DNA of 61,048 nucleotides, from NCBI GenBank assembly GCA_905178155.1, contig CAJINV010000003.1, positions 5,484,728 to 5,545,775 of the forward strand, given 5' to 3'. Positions within the stretch are counted from its first letter, which is position 1. The number at the start of each line of letters is the position of its first letter. Below the pieces are notes generated by a model, which was not told the origin of the DNA, made no database searches, and saw only the letters and a program-made list of their open reading frames with translations. This DNA comes from Amoebophrya sp. A120. Its lineage: Eukaryota; Sar; Dinophyceae; Syndiniales; Amoebophryaceae. Both the position numbers and the translations under genes were made by a program. Positions 13,001 through 25,000 of the stretch are shown one piece after another.

Positions 13001-16000
13001 TTTCGTAGTATGGTATGGGCGTGCTTCTTTTTGTAGGATACCCAGGTCGCGGTGCTGAGAGCGGTGAGGGTGGCCGCTCCGCGAAACATTCCGCTGATGC
13101 TGCTCACCGCTGGCGCGCCCCAGTACCTGCGCAGCAGGGACGGGCGGACCGAGTAGGAGCTGTCCCCCAGAATGGTGGCCCCGTCGTACAGGTTCTGCAA
13201 AAGCCCCGGCCCGTGGGGATCCTGGTAGCCGACGTTCAACAGCTGCGTCCACGCGCGCTTGAACGTCGTGTATTGGTTCTCCTGTCCAGATGAAGTCCTC
13301 GAGGGCTGCCACCCGGTGGTGAGTCCGCGAAATCGCACCGTCACCACGTACTCGCCGGTCGTACTTATCGCACAGAGACAGAAAGTTAACGCTTGCCATA
13401 AGCATTCCACTTGGATTAAGAACTTTTTCGCGATAGGATACGAGAAGGACGCACGGAAGATGAAGATCTGTCCTGCAGCAGCATCTCTTGAGCAGAAAGT
13501 ACTTAGTTCCAATTACTGCCTGCCCAATATTAATGAATGTCATGACACTTCTTCATTCCTACTTTACTTTGTCAATTATTCTACCCGGGGCCATCATCAT
13601 TTCCAAATGCCAACAGCAAAGACCAAAAGGCGCGCTAAAATTTTCTGCAGGATATTCTCGTAAGTATACGAAAAAGAGGTCGTCGCAGCCACCGCGGTCC
13701 CGCTGTTTGCCGTGGCGTCCCGTGTCACATTCGGGCCACTACCGGGCACGCCCCAGTAAACCGTGACGCGGCTCGCGTTGGAGGAGCTTACAGCTTCGGG
13801 GAGAAGCGGCAGCGTCACAGTGTAAGGAACGGTGTCGATCCGGAGTTTCACGCGGAAGGGGTCCTCCTCCCCGGGACAGGCAGTGTCGGCCCCGTCCGCC
13901 GTCGTGGCCAGTTCCTCTGCCGTGGGCCCCGACAGGTCGGCAATATCGTTAAAGTGTGACTGGTCAGAGCAGACTTGATTAGCCAGAGAAGTGTCGCCGG
14001 CGGAGAACACTCCGGCGCCCTGCAGTATCGTATCGGGATCAGGTCCCAAATTCACACTCGCACGGAAGTTGAGGCCCGCCAAGTTGGGCGTGGCACAGTG
14101 CGCATTGAAAAAGAGATTCTTCACAATTCTTGCAGCAGAAACGTCCCAGAGCCCCACACATGGGACTGCCACTTTTGCGCCGCTGAACATCTGTTGCATG
14201 TTCGTAACCTTGGACACGTCCCAATGCGTCACGTTCGGTCGCGCGCTGATCGTCTTTGAAAACATGAAGCTTAAGTCCACGGCATTTCCCATCGACCACT
14301 CCCCGGTGGCGGGGTCCGCCTTCCTCGCCTCGTGGAACATCGTCTTAAAATTTGAGCCCCTGCTTGTGTCCCAGGCGGAGGTGTCCGGCGTCGCTTCCAC
14401 TGTGCCACGAAACATTTCCGCGAAATTTTCTACCTGGCCGGTGTTCCAGTTCGCGACGTCCGGGTTCACTTTCCCGGCCAATTTAAACATCCCCTCTAAA
14501 GTGGTCACGGCACCGGTCTGCCACGCGCCAAGGTTGTCGTCCGGGGGAAATTCCAGCTCAGCACAATCCTGAAACATTCCTTCAATGTATTACAGTGAAA
14601 AATGGGTCACCCTGATCCGAAGTTTCCAAATGAAAACTTTTTGTCATGCATGAAAGGAGTGCCAATCTTTCTGATGCAGAGTCTAGGCGTATCTAGCATC
14701 GCTTGCATGGCAAGCGGGAGCGCCGCTCTTGCTGGGATCTTTTGCAATACAAATATTTGCTCTTCACGATTGAAAACCTGTGACGCTGATAGATGCAAGA
14801 GGGCGAGTATTCCATTTGGAAAGGTTTGCAATACAAACGCTCCCAAGTTCTGGGGTGGGGGCATTTTTCATTGTAATACAAGGCTCTCTGCGCTGGAGAC
14901 GTCCCAACTGCCGATGCCGATGATCCGCGTGAGCTTGGTCATATGAGCAGGCACAACTCCTCCTCCCCCTCATTTGAAGGGCACGAGCAGCGGCAATAGA
15001 AACAGTGACAGAGTTACCCCTAGCGCTGTTGCTGTAGCTTTTGCATTACAAGTCCAGACGCGGACTGTATTACTGTCTGAGTTGTACTCCAGTTTGTCAT
15101 GCAAGGCAGCGCTACATAGTACAAGTACTACAAGGCAAGAGCAAGACCAAGAGCTCGAGTCGCAGCTTTGCATTACAATCAAATGAGGGGGACGGGGGGC
15201 GCTGGGCGCTCTGATAGGTCATGCCAGCGAACGCGAAGCGGAACGTCGTCACCTTGCTCACGTCCCACTGCCGAGCGTCAAGCTCGGTGATGCCGGAGTC
15301 CTGCAGGAACCGACTCATGTCCGTGTCAAGGAGAAAAATCCCCTCCCCATATCAAATTCTCTGGCGCGGGATTTCAGGACACAAATGTTGAGTCCTGTCT
15401 TGCAGTAGAGGACTGCAGGCGTATGCCAGGCCTGAGGCGCCGCGAGGTTTAATTTTGGCGTAGGCAGCTAGCATGACAAATGTCTGCGCTGTAAGCCCAG
15501 CAGCATCGCCACAATCCGCCTGCAAAGTGCGGCGGGCTCCCTGGATAATGTGCCTTCTTGCAACACAGACAGGATTTGTGGGCACAAACCTCCAGCACAA
15601 ATTTTGATTTTCAGACGGATGGCGCGCTTACAATATAACTCCTATTGCTGAGCGGTGTGAGTTAAAAGTTTGCGCCGGGAACGAAAACGATCAGCCTCGG
15701 ATTTTTTTTCGCAAGTTTAAAACTTTCAGGTTCTTCGACGAGTGTGCGAAGCTCTGTGTTCAAAAATTTTCGCACAACTTTGAAAGTTTCAGGATCTTCG
15801 AAGAAAGTGCGAAGATCGGCGTCGTTTCCTTCGGTGGGTCGTTTATTGCGGAGAATTTTTCTGGCGCGAAATTTCCGCGCGCGAAATATTTTGCCGAGCC
15901 GAATTGTTTTCCCTGGCGCCTTTTTTTTGGACAAGAATATTGCGCGCCCAAAATATTTTGGCCGCCGCGGTTTTTTTGCTGAGAGCAAATTTATTTTGCC

Positions 16001-19000
16001 CGACGAAATTTCTTCGCTGGACGCAAATTTTTTGCGGCCAATTTTTTCGCGCGCGTCCATCTCTCAACTTCCATCGCAAGCCCCATCGCCCAACTCCATC
16101 GCCCGACTCTCATTGCCCAACTCTCATCGCCCCACTTCCATCGCCCAGCGCCCCACTTCCATCGCCCAACTGACATCTTCCACCTCCGCGCTTCCGACTC
16201 CCATCGCCCAACTTCCACCGCCCAACTCCCATCGCCCAACTTTCATCGCCCAACTCCCGTCGCCTAACTTCCATCGCCCAACCCCCATCGCCCGACTTTC
16301 ATCGCCCAACTTCGTTCCCGCGCGCGAAATATTTTGGCCACTAAATTTTTCTGGCGCAAAATTTCCGCGCGCGAAATATTTTGCCGAACCGAATTATTTT
16401 CCCTGGCGCCTTTTTTTTGGACAAGAATATTGCGCGCCCAAAATATTTTGGCCGCCGCGATTTTTTTGCTGGGAGCAAATTTATTTTGCCCGACGAAATT
16501 TCTTCGCTGGGCGCAAATTTTTTGCGGCCAATTTTTTCGCGCGCGTCCATCTCTCAACTTCCATCGCAAGCCCCATCGCCCAACTCCATCGCCCGACTCT
16601 CATTGCCCAACTCTCATCGCCCCACTTCCATCGCCCAGCGCCCCACTTCCATCGCCCAACTGACATCTTCCACCTCCGCGCTTCCGACTCCCATCGCCCA
16701 ACTTCCACCGCCCAACTCCCATCGCCCAACTTTCATCGCCCAACTCCCGTCGCCTAACTTCCATCGCCCAACCCCCATCGCCCGACTTTCATCGCCCAAC
16801 TTCGTTCCCGCGCGCGAAATATTTTGGCCACTAAATTTTTCGGCGCAAAATTTCCGCGCGCGAAATATTTTGGCGAGCCAAATTTTTTCCCTGAGGTAAT
16901 TTTTTTGGCCAAGGAATTTCGCGCGCGCAAAAAATTTTGGCTGTTGGAAGTTTTTTGCTGGGGGCGAGTTTTTTTTGGCCAGCGAAATTTCCTCGCTGGA
17001 GCAAAATTTTTCGCGCCCAATCTTTTCGCGCGTCCATCTCTCAACATCCATCGCAACGCCCATCGCCCAACTCCCATCGCCCAACTCCTATCGCCCAACT
17101 CCCATCGCCCAACTCCCGTCGTCGGACTCCCATCGCCCGACCCTCAGCGCCCAACTCTCATCGCCCAACTCGCATCGCCCGACTCTCATCTTCCACCTCC
17201 GCGCGCCCAACTCCCATCGCCCAACTCCCATCGCCCAACTTCTAGCGCTCAACTCCCTTCGCCTAACTCCCATCGCCCAACTCTGTTCCCGCGCGCGAAA
17301 TATTTTGGCCGCTGGAGTTTTTCCTGCTGGAAAATTTTCCGGCGCGCGAAATTCGCGAAATTTTTTGGCCGCCGGAGTTTTTTTGGGTGCGTGGAGAAAT
17401 TTTCTTGGCGCGAATTTTTGTTCGCGCGCAATATTTTGGCCAGGACATATTTTGTCCCGAAGGAAGAATTTTTTTGCGTCGAATTTTCTCGCGGGCGCGC
17501 GAAATATTTTGGCCGCCGGGATATCTTTGCTGGATCCAAAATCTTTGCGGACAACTTTTTTGCGCCCAACTCGCGTCGCCTAACTCCCGGCGCCCAACTC
17601 CCGTCGCCCAATTCCCGTCGCCCAACTCTAATTGCCGACTTTTATACGCGACGGCTTGCGCGCGCAAGTGCTTTTGGTGGGTGTGGGGGGAGGGTGGTGG
17701 GGCTCGGCGCGCAAAAAGAAAAGGCCCAAAGCCCAAAAGCATTCGGCGCTGGCTGTCGAACGCGCTCACTCTTCTCCAGGCTTTACGACATAAGCTCGCG
17801 CCTCCCCTCGCGGGCCGTGCGTCTCTCTATCGCTCTCTCTCACTTTGAACACGCTTGGCCTGCTCCGGATTGCCGCGTCTTCCCGAGGTGCGTTCTTGCG
17901 CTTGCTTTGCTTTGTTTTTCGCGCGTCGTGTTTTCTGTGTCGTTCCCTCACTCTTCGCAAAGCCATTCGGTCCCTTCCTCGGGGATTCCAAATTCATCGG
18001 CCTCGACGAGGTTCTCCAAAGTCGTGACAGCACTATCACGATAGAAGTTAATTTGTCGCCGCCACCTCGGGCGGCTTAGCATCGTGTAAACAATTCCGTG
18101 GAGGATCCAAATCGTCGCGATCGAAATAACGTACAGAATGTGTGTCAGGCGGAGGAGCCGGGGCGGTGGTGGCTGCTAAATCGCTTCTAAATTTTGCGGG
18201 ATTTTTCAAAAACGGCCTTCCCGGGGAATATGCGAACGGCGCCGCACCTCAAAAGGGGGGAGAAGAAAAAAAGCAAAGACGAGATGGGGAAGGCAGAGGC
18301 AAATGGTGCGGGCCCGAGGAAAAGAAGACATAGGAGAAACTCCGGCGCGGCCCCCTGCGCACTGCTGGTGGGGAGAAGCCCGGAGAAGCGCTGCAAAATA
18401 CGGAGAAGCAAATCATGGGGCCGATTTCGCAGACGAGATGCGCACCTGCCCCGAAGCGCTCTAAATCGCACTCTAAATGGGTATGCTAAATGGGGGCTCT
18501 AAATCGAGCCCCTCTAAATGGCATGCTAAATGGGGGCCCTAAATCAAGCCCCTCTAAATGGCATGCTAAATGAGCATGCTAAATGAGGGCTCTAAGTCGC
18601 ATGCTAAATCGCATGCTAAATCGACCCTCTAAATCGCATGCTAAACCAGGCCTCTAAGTGGCCTGCTATAGCATGCGGGAAAACACCCTGTCGGAGCACC
18701 GCGAAATTACCCAAAACCCGAAAACCTTCCCGAAAGCACTGCGCTTCGGGATTTAGCGCAATCTCGCGGGGTGCCGAAAAGGTGTTTTCCCGCAGGACGC
18801 GGCGTCACAATGTCAAGAACTTCGGGTTTGCAACGCCGGAGCGGAAGGTCCGACCAAAACAGCGACACAAGGACTGTCCGGAAAAGGACCGGACAACAAG
18901 GCGCCCAACCCCCCGACGAAAGCATGGACGAAAAGCAAAAAGGAACAACGCGCCCGGGGTCACCCAACAAAAAAACCAACGTCCCCCTCGACCAGGTGAA

Positions 19001-22000
19001 GGCCACGACACCTGGAAAAGACACCCGAGACAGGGGCGCCGGCGCCCTGGAATATGGAAAACGATACCCAAGGAAACGGCCCAAATTTTTAAATTTTAAT
19101 TTTTGCCCACACGCCAACACGTCCCCCAGGTGGTACACGGGCCCGGCGCGAGCAGTTGGCCCGGCCAGCGGGGCAGGCAACTCACCAAGCGGGGCCACCG
19201 CGGCGGCGCGGCCCGACTTTGCAAAGCCCTCCAGAAGGGGCGCGCCCCACTGCGCATGGTTTTGGGAAATCCCGGAAAATTTAGAAGATATTTAGCAGCT
19301 TTCCCCGCCCCGGAGCCCTCCGACTGATGTGTGGCAACACGGTTCGGCCCTGAAAACTGTGAATCGTGCTGACCACGCACGGCCGGACGCCGATCGCAAG
19401 CACTAACCAGCGCGACGCGGGGTCTCCGTCGCAATCTTCCTGCCAGGTGCTGTTGAGGGGGACCGGTTCTTCGCATCCGTCCACGTCGAAACGCACGTCC
19501 ACAAATGTGCGGCCGAACCCTCGAACAGTTCCGCGCGAATTTGTGGCGTACGTTTTCCCGAGTAGCCGGAGCGGACCAGTTAAGGCGATGCGCTCGCCTA
19601 AGAAGAGCTCGAGTTTTTCAGATTTGGTGGATTCTTCTTCGTCAAACCCCTCCATGAGGGGGTTTTGCAGATTGAGCAACCGCGGGCAGTAAGTTCGGCA
19701 CGTCGCACCCTTTGCACGCAGCGCCCGCGCTCGCACCGCAAGAACACGGCGCCGCTCTCGGTGGCACCCGACCACGATTTCCACGCCGTTGACTGCTTCA
19801 ATGCCGCAAGGCGCGCCGCGTATTCTTTCATCCAGCCACTGATAAGAATACTCGACGTCCTCCGCCCCCACTCTTCCAAACGTGGTCAGGTCGATTTCTT
19901 TCGTTTCACCAGTTCGCACCCGATCAAGCTCGCGGCTCCACTCTTCCTCGAAGAAGCGCGGACTGCATCCGCCGTTGTCGATGCGCACGCGCCGAAACCG
20001 CGCGAGATTTTGCACAAAGTGCGCAAATGGGCGAGAGGTAGGCCCGAGAAAAGAGTCCATGGACCGGAACACTCGCACGACGCTCGCAAGCTGATACGTG
20101 TCGCAAAAAAAGAAAACGCGCTTCCCGCCCCAAAGTTTTGCCGGCTCATCCGCACTGGCAAGATTTTGCAGCTGCTCCCAGTGCAACGCCTCCCGGCCAA
20201 TATTTTCTGCGCAGCGGGTACACCACTCCGCGTTCGCCATGGCAACCTCATCGATTACGACCCAGTCCGCGGCTCCTACGAGGGCGCGCTGCTCCTCGCT
20301 CCAGGCCGCGCTGTCCTCAAGGTCAATAGTCAACCCGCAGCCGTCATGCATCGTCTTGCCGTTGATGATGGTCGCTGCTTGCCCCGTTGCGGCAAGGATC
20401 ACGATGATGAGTTTCCTTTCGTACGCTATAAGCTCCAGAGCGCGAATTATCTTGGCCTTGCCCGCTCCTGCCGGTTCGTTGCAAGTCATCAGGTCTGCCG
20501 CGCCTTCGTCTCCTGGGTCTTCGTCGACGATTTGGTAGAGGGCAGCCTTCTGGCCCGGCATCAGCTCCAAGGCGTTTGGGTTGGCGCCGTGTAGCAAATC
20601 AGCCAGCTCGCGCGCGTGTTCCTGGCGCTTTTCCCTGTTACGGGCGTGGTAACATTTGATATAGTGGCGCCGCTGCTCCAGCTCGCTACCAAATTGCTGC
20701 AGGTGCGCCCCTGCCTCTGGCAGCGTCATTCGAATGATGTGCCTGTCTACCCCATCGCGCTCGAGCCTTTTGGCGATGACATCTAGCGGGATGCCATGCT
20801 CTGCCACAAGCCAGTCCCATGCTGCTCGCCGGGCTTCGGTGTCGAAGTTCAGAAAATACTTGACGAACAACGTAAGCAGTCCACTCTGCGGCCGGAGCTG
20901 GTGCACTTCGTCGAGGAAGTTGCGAAAAGCAAAACGCTTCATATGGGCGGGATAGTTCCACCGTGCCATGCTTGCTTCAGGGTCGTCGAAATACTCCTGA
21001 ACGTCCGCGCGGTTCACTAAATGCAATCCGCACAACCAAAGCAGGTAAGTGTCGTCGTGGTGGTCTGCACGAAGATGGAAGACATTGCGCGCGGGGTCAA
21101 GATTCGCGAGCATTTTGTCGGTCTGCTGGAGCGCCAGACTCGCGCCCGCGATTGCCACCCGGTTCGCAACCAAATAACAGCGAAAGGCCTGCAGCTGGGT
21201 GAGCTCTGTTACGACGCCGAGCCGGTTGGGGGCCGTGAACTCCTCTTCGTGCAGGTGCTCATGCCATTGGGCATACACCTCAACAAAGCGCCGCGCCCCG
21301 GTGCTCCTGGTGTTCAACGTGAAACGCTCGAGAGACCACGCGGCGTACTTTTCCGGGCGGTCCAGCCAGTTATTGACCGCGTCGGCCGCCGTCGCGTTAC
21401 CAATGAAGAGGGGCGCGTCCTCGATTCGCTTGCGGTCCACTATCACCGTCACCAGCCGTCCCCTCGGGAGGTGCACGCCGAATCGCGACACCCCATACAA
21501 ATCCGCCGCGGCTTCCGAAGCTGGCAAGACTTGCGCGGAATGCAGCGTCTTTATCTCATCGAACCCGCCTTCCTGCTCGAACATTTGCCAAGAACCTTGA
21601 TCCGAATCACGGCCGAGCGGCTTGACTTTCTTAATCGGGTACGTGATCACATAGCGAATTTTGTTCGCCCCACCGACTCCATTTGCGTGCGTGTGCGCCA
21701 AAAACCGACAGAAAGTCTTCTTATCGATCCCGACACACATTTCGTCGCCCTCTTTCGTTTCGATCTGCAGGAAACCCTTTTCATCGAGATACGTTTCGGC
21801 GACAAGCGCAGCCGGGCAAAGTTTCTTACACTGAACGCGCCCCGGCACCCGGCAGGCATCCGTGTGATGGTGATAGAAAACACGATCGGCAGTCTCGCGC
21901 CAGCGCCCACATTCTTCAGGAATCCAGTCCCGGCTTCGCTCGATAAATTCATCAAACGCCGTGGCAGTCAGGAGCGGGTCGGCAAACCAGGTAAGGCTGT

Positions 22001-25000
22001 GCCGGTGTGGCCGGCCCTGGGTTGGCTGCGGTTCGTCGCCCCAAGTAATCGCTGCCGTTTCGCCGTACAGACTCTCCACCTCTTCGACATGCTTGCGCAT
22101 TTTCGCCTGGAACGCGCGCACGCTCGGGCACGGCTCATCGAGAACGGGGCAAGATTTCCACGGCCGCCGCTCCGCTTCTGCTCGCATTTCTACCATGTCG
22201 TCGCCCTGCGTGGCCGTTGTCATCAGGTCAGCAGCCCCAAGCTTGCGCATGATCGCAAACGCCTTGCACCGCTGCGCGTTGACTTCTTCTAATGAGCCCG
22301 GAATGTTGGCGGGAAGGCGTTTCGGCAGTGCGCCGTCGTGGCTCGCCGCGTAGTGTGCCTGATACGCCAAGACGAGGCGCTGCCGTTTGTTCAAGGCGTA
22401 GCGGAGCAGAAGCACCTGGTGCAAATCATACAACACGGGCGCCGTCATTTCGGGGCGGGCAAAATACTGCCGCAGAAAACTTTCGAGCGATACGCCCTGC
22501 GGTAGCGACAATCCGTTGACAAACAAAAGCGGGAACTCAACCCCTAGCAGCGACTCCCACAATTTGGTCAATTCCTCACGCTTGATGTGCATGCGCCCCG
22601 CGTCCAAGTCGTTTTCTCGCTTCGTAGGGAAGAAAATCTCCGCCCCGTTTCGCATGTGCGCAGGCCCAAGGCGGCAAGTCACTCCACAGACGCCCCCGGC
22701 ATCCACCCAGCTCCAAACCAAGGCCCGCGACCGGGTCCGGATCTAATAAATAACGCCGAAACTGCGGATGGTTGTACACCGGGTGCCCGCCGTCGGGGCG
22801 CGCCAGTAGCTCAAACATGGCGAGCGCGTCCCGTTTGTCTGCCGCGGCCGGTCGCGGTCGCCCTTGGCCTAAAGAGACTGCGACGCTAATTCCCAAATTT
22901 TCGGCGAGGTAATTCGGACACTACAATCCCGCCCCGAAAGCAAACAACTGCGCAGCATGCGGAAAACGGTCGCTCGGCCGCCCCATGTACTTGCGCGCGC
23001 GCCCCGTATGCTGCCGCACGTTTCCAGGCTCAAATTGATACCGCATCATCGAGACGGCGTCGCTGGCGCGGGCGTACCGCGTTGCCGCATTTTCGACGCC
23101 ATCCCATTCGTTCGGGTAATCCTCGCGCCCTGCTATCAAATCGCTCCAGAATTCCTCCGACAAAGCTTCGGAGCCGTTTTTGCAGAGCGTGCAAGTTAAC
23201 TGCTCCCCCGAGTGCTCGCAGAAAGTCGCCTCTGTATTTTCGTACACCCGAACCGCGCACCACTTACAGGGCACAGCAGCCGCCGCCATTTCTTCGAAGA
23301 GGTTCGGCGGCCGGGGCGTTTGAAATTCTGGCGCCGCGAAGGCATTCGAGCGGATGGCGCACGGCCTGCAGAGATTGTCGCAACGAGCCGGCCCGCGCTG
23401 CGCCTTTCATAAACAAATCACATTTCATGTGCAATTTTTAGTCGATCGCTTTCGAACCAAAATTTTTGAGCCGGAAAATTTGTATTGCACACTGAACAAG
23501 CAACTTTAGGACCAGCAATTTCTACTGCACAGTGGAACTGCAATTTTTGAACACCGAACTTTCGACATTTTGAACTTTCAGCTTCTTTTTGTCACTTCGT
23601 GCATCATCACATTATTTGATTTCAGGACATGATCATCACATTATAACTTCATGCGAAAACTAATTTCGAGCGACGTTCTTCACCACTTCCCACCCCATCT
23701 CTTCCTTTTTTCTTTCCCCCTTCGCAAACTCGTTTACCCTCCCCTTGCACGACATAAGCTGTCCCCTTGTAATTTATGGGAAGGGGCGATTTTTCATGAC
23801 AGTAGTCCGTTACGAGCGACCAGTCTGTTTTGGCGAACGCGGAGGTGGCGTTTATGGTAACCACCCCCGAGGTGCTATCCTAAGCAAAAACGTCCCCACC
23901 CCACAGTCAAGCTGGGAATCTAGTAGCAACACAAGTCTTCAAGTTTTGGGAGCTGTGCATGACAAGTTTCCCTCTGCAGTGTAGTGCTGGTCGGCAAGGA
24001 AAGCCGCATGAGAAAGCCATTTATTTCTCATCCTGTTTACAGCATTACAAATTTCAAAATACGATACCATTGGAAAAAATGCCTCTTATGGCGCTGCGCA
24101 TTGCAAATGTTCCTGTCAACCTTCTTGCCCATTTGCATGACAACTCTGGAGTGGGGACGTTTTTACTCAGGATAGGTGCCGCTGAGGAGATTTGGAAGTA
24201 CGTACCCGTAGGAGGAGCCAAAAGATTCTACGCTGCGCAGCGCGTCGCGCCAGTTTTGCAGGTAGGCAGCGGTTATTAAATGCAAAAATGTCTGGGTCTG
24301 GAAGTGAAGAGTCATGCTGTTTGTGCACGACACAGAAGGTGGTCTGGCATGGAAGCTCTAGCATCACAGGTTTCGAGAAGCTTCCGCAATGCCGGATCCG
24401 CATGACAAATCCCCCATTTTGGTGACAGAAATAAGTGGGCAGCTTTTGCTACCTATGCATGAGAGATTTTTCTGTGTTCTGAAATGCGCATCACAAGTTG
24501 CATCCTTCCAACCCAGACATTTTCGCAGTGGATAGCGTTGAAGCCGGCGGGCGCGGCGACCGTGGGATCCTGCCACCCCAGAAGACGGCCCCGAATCGTC
24601 ACCGCGTACTATTAAAGTGAAAAAAGCCCCCACACCATATCGAGTGACGCATGCTGTATTTCAGTAAGTACACAAATCCAATTTGTGTTGCAGCAGAGCA
24701 CTGCACGCAGCTCGCAAGCCTAGGTAGGGGCCTCTTGGTGTAGGCGCCTAGCATGGTAGACGGCTGCCCTGTAGTAGACCCTACAGCGTTATAAATCGCC
24801 TGCATAACGTGCCGGGCAGCCTGGACATGGCAAGCCTTCTTGCAAGACAGACGCGATTTGTGGTCACAAATCTGCATCACAAGTTTTCAGATGGGTGCGC
24901 TTTCAATATGGGGAGGGGGGATTTTTCCTTACGATACGTACTCCCTATCAAATACAAGTCGTGTGGCTGGGTCTGCAAAAGTGCATGATCAACGTTGGCG

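Larger units (their letters stand above)
10980..14585. repeat. Internal tandem duplication of ~1.55 kb within the giant gene
   Basis: 10980-12524 and 13041-14585 are near-identical at an offset of 2061 bp. I saw only a handful of substitutions, for example near 11947, 11999 and 12050. Each copy carries DUF285 repeats, a PKD-like module and the same intron-like element (11305-11593, 13366-13654). Confidence 0.9.
15635..23775. mobile_element. Helitron-like insertion (~8.1 kb) nested in the family D element
   Basis: It lies between CAAT and ATGGG of the family D right end, an A/T-type target with no obvious duplication, as expected for a Helitron. It contains a Helitron-type helicase gene on the minus strand. 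Canonical TC and CTRR termini with a 3' hairpin were not recognised, so the class rests on the helicase and the exact edges are uncertain by several bases. Confidence 0.55.
15324..23804. mobile_element. Family D element interrupted by a large nested insertion (8.5 kb in total)
   Basis: The left end GGAGAAAAATCCCCTCCCC and the right end GGGAAGGGGCGATTTTTC are family D TIRs. The duplication GTCCG is exact at 15319-15323 and 23805-23809. From 15324 to about 15634 the sequence follows other family D copies (for example 28808-29144) almost to their right end, then stops. The last ~30 bp of the family resume at about 23776. Removal of the whole unit keeps the gene frame (SLVTD/MSRFL). Confidence 0.75.

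Noticed and set aside
12627-13040. Normal GT-AG intron at this site
   Set aside because: No register of the CCC duplication gives a GT donor together with an AG acceptor while keeping the TWDLSTV frame.
16824-18044. Open frames of up to 406 codons with Ser/Pro/His-rich repeats
   Set aside because: Translations of the minisatellite-type repeats. Similar open frames exist on both strands and follow the repeat period.
21021-22292. Plus-strand open frame of 423 codons
   Set aside because: Antisense of the helicase gene, which has ordered helicase motifs on the minus strand.
15324-23804. End of one gene and start of another around the helicase
   Set aside because: Exact GTCCG duplication, family D ends and the in-frame DUF285 join across the unit make a single interrupted gene the simpler reading.
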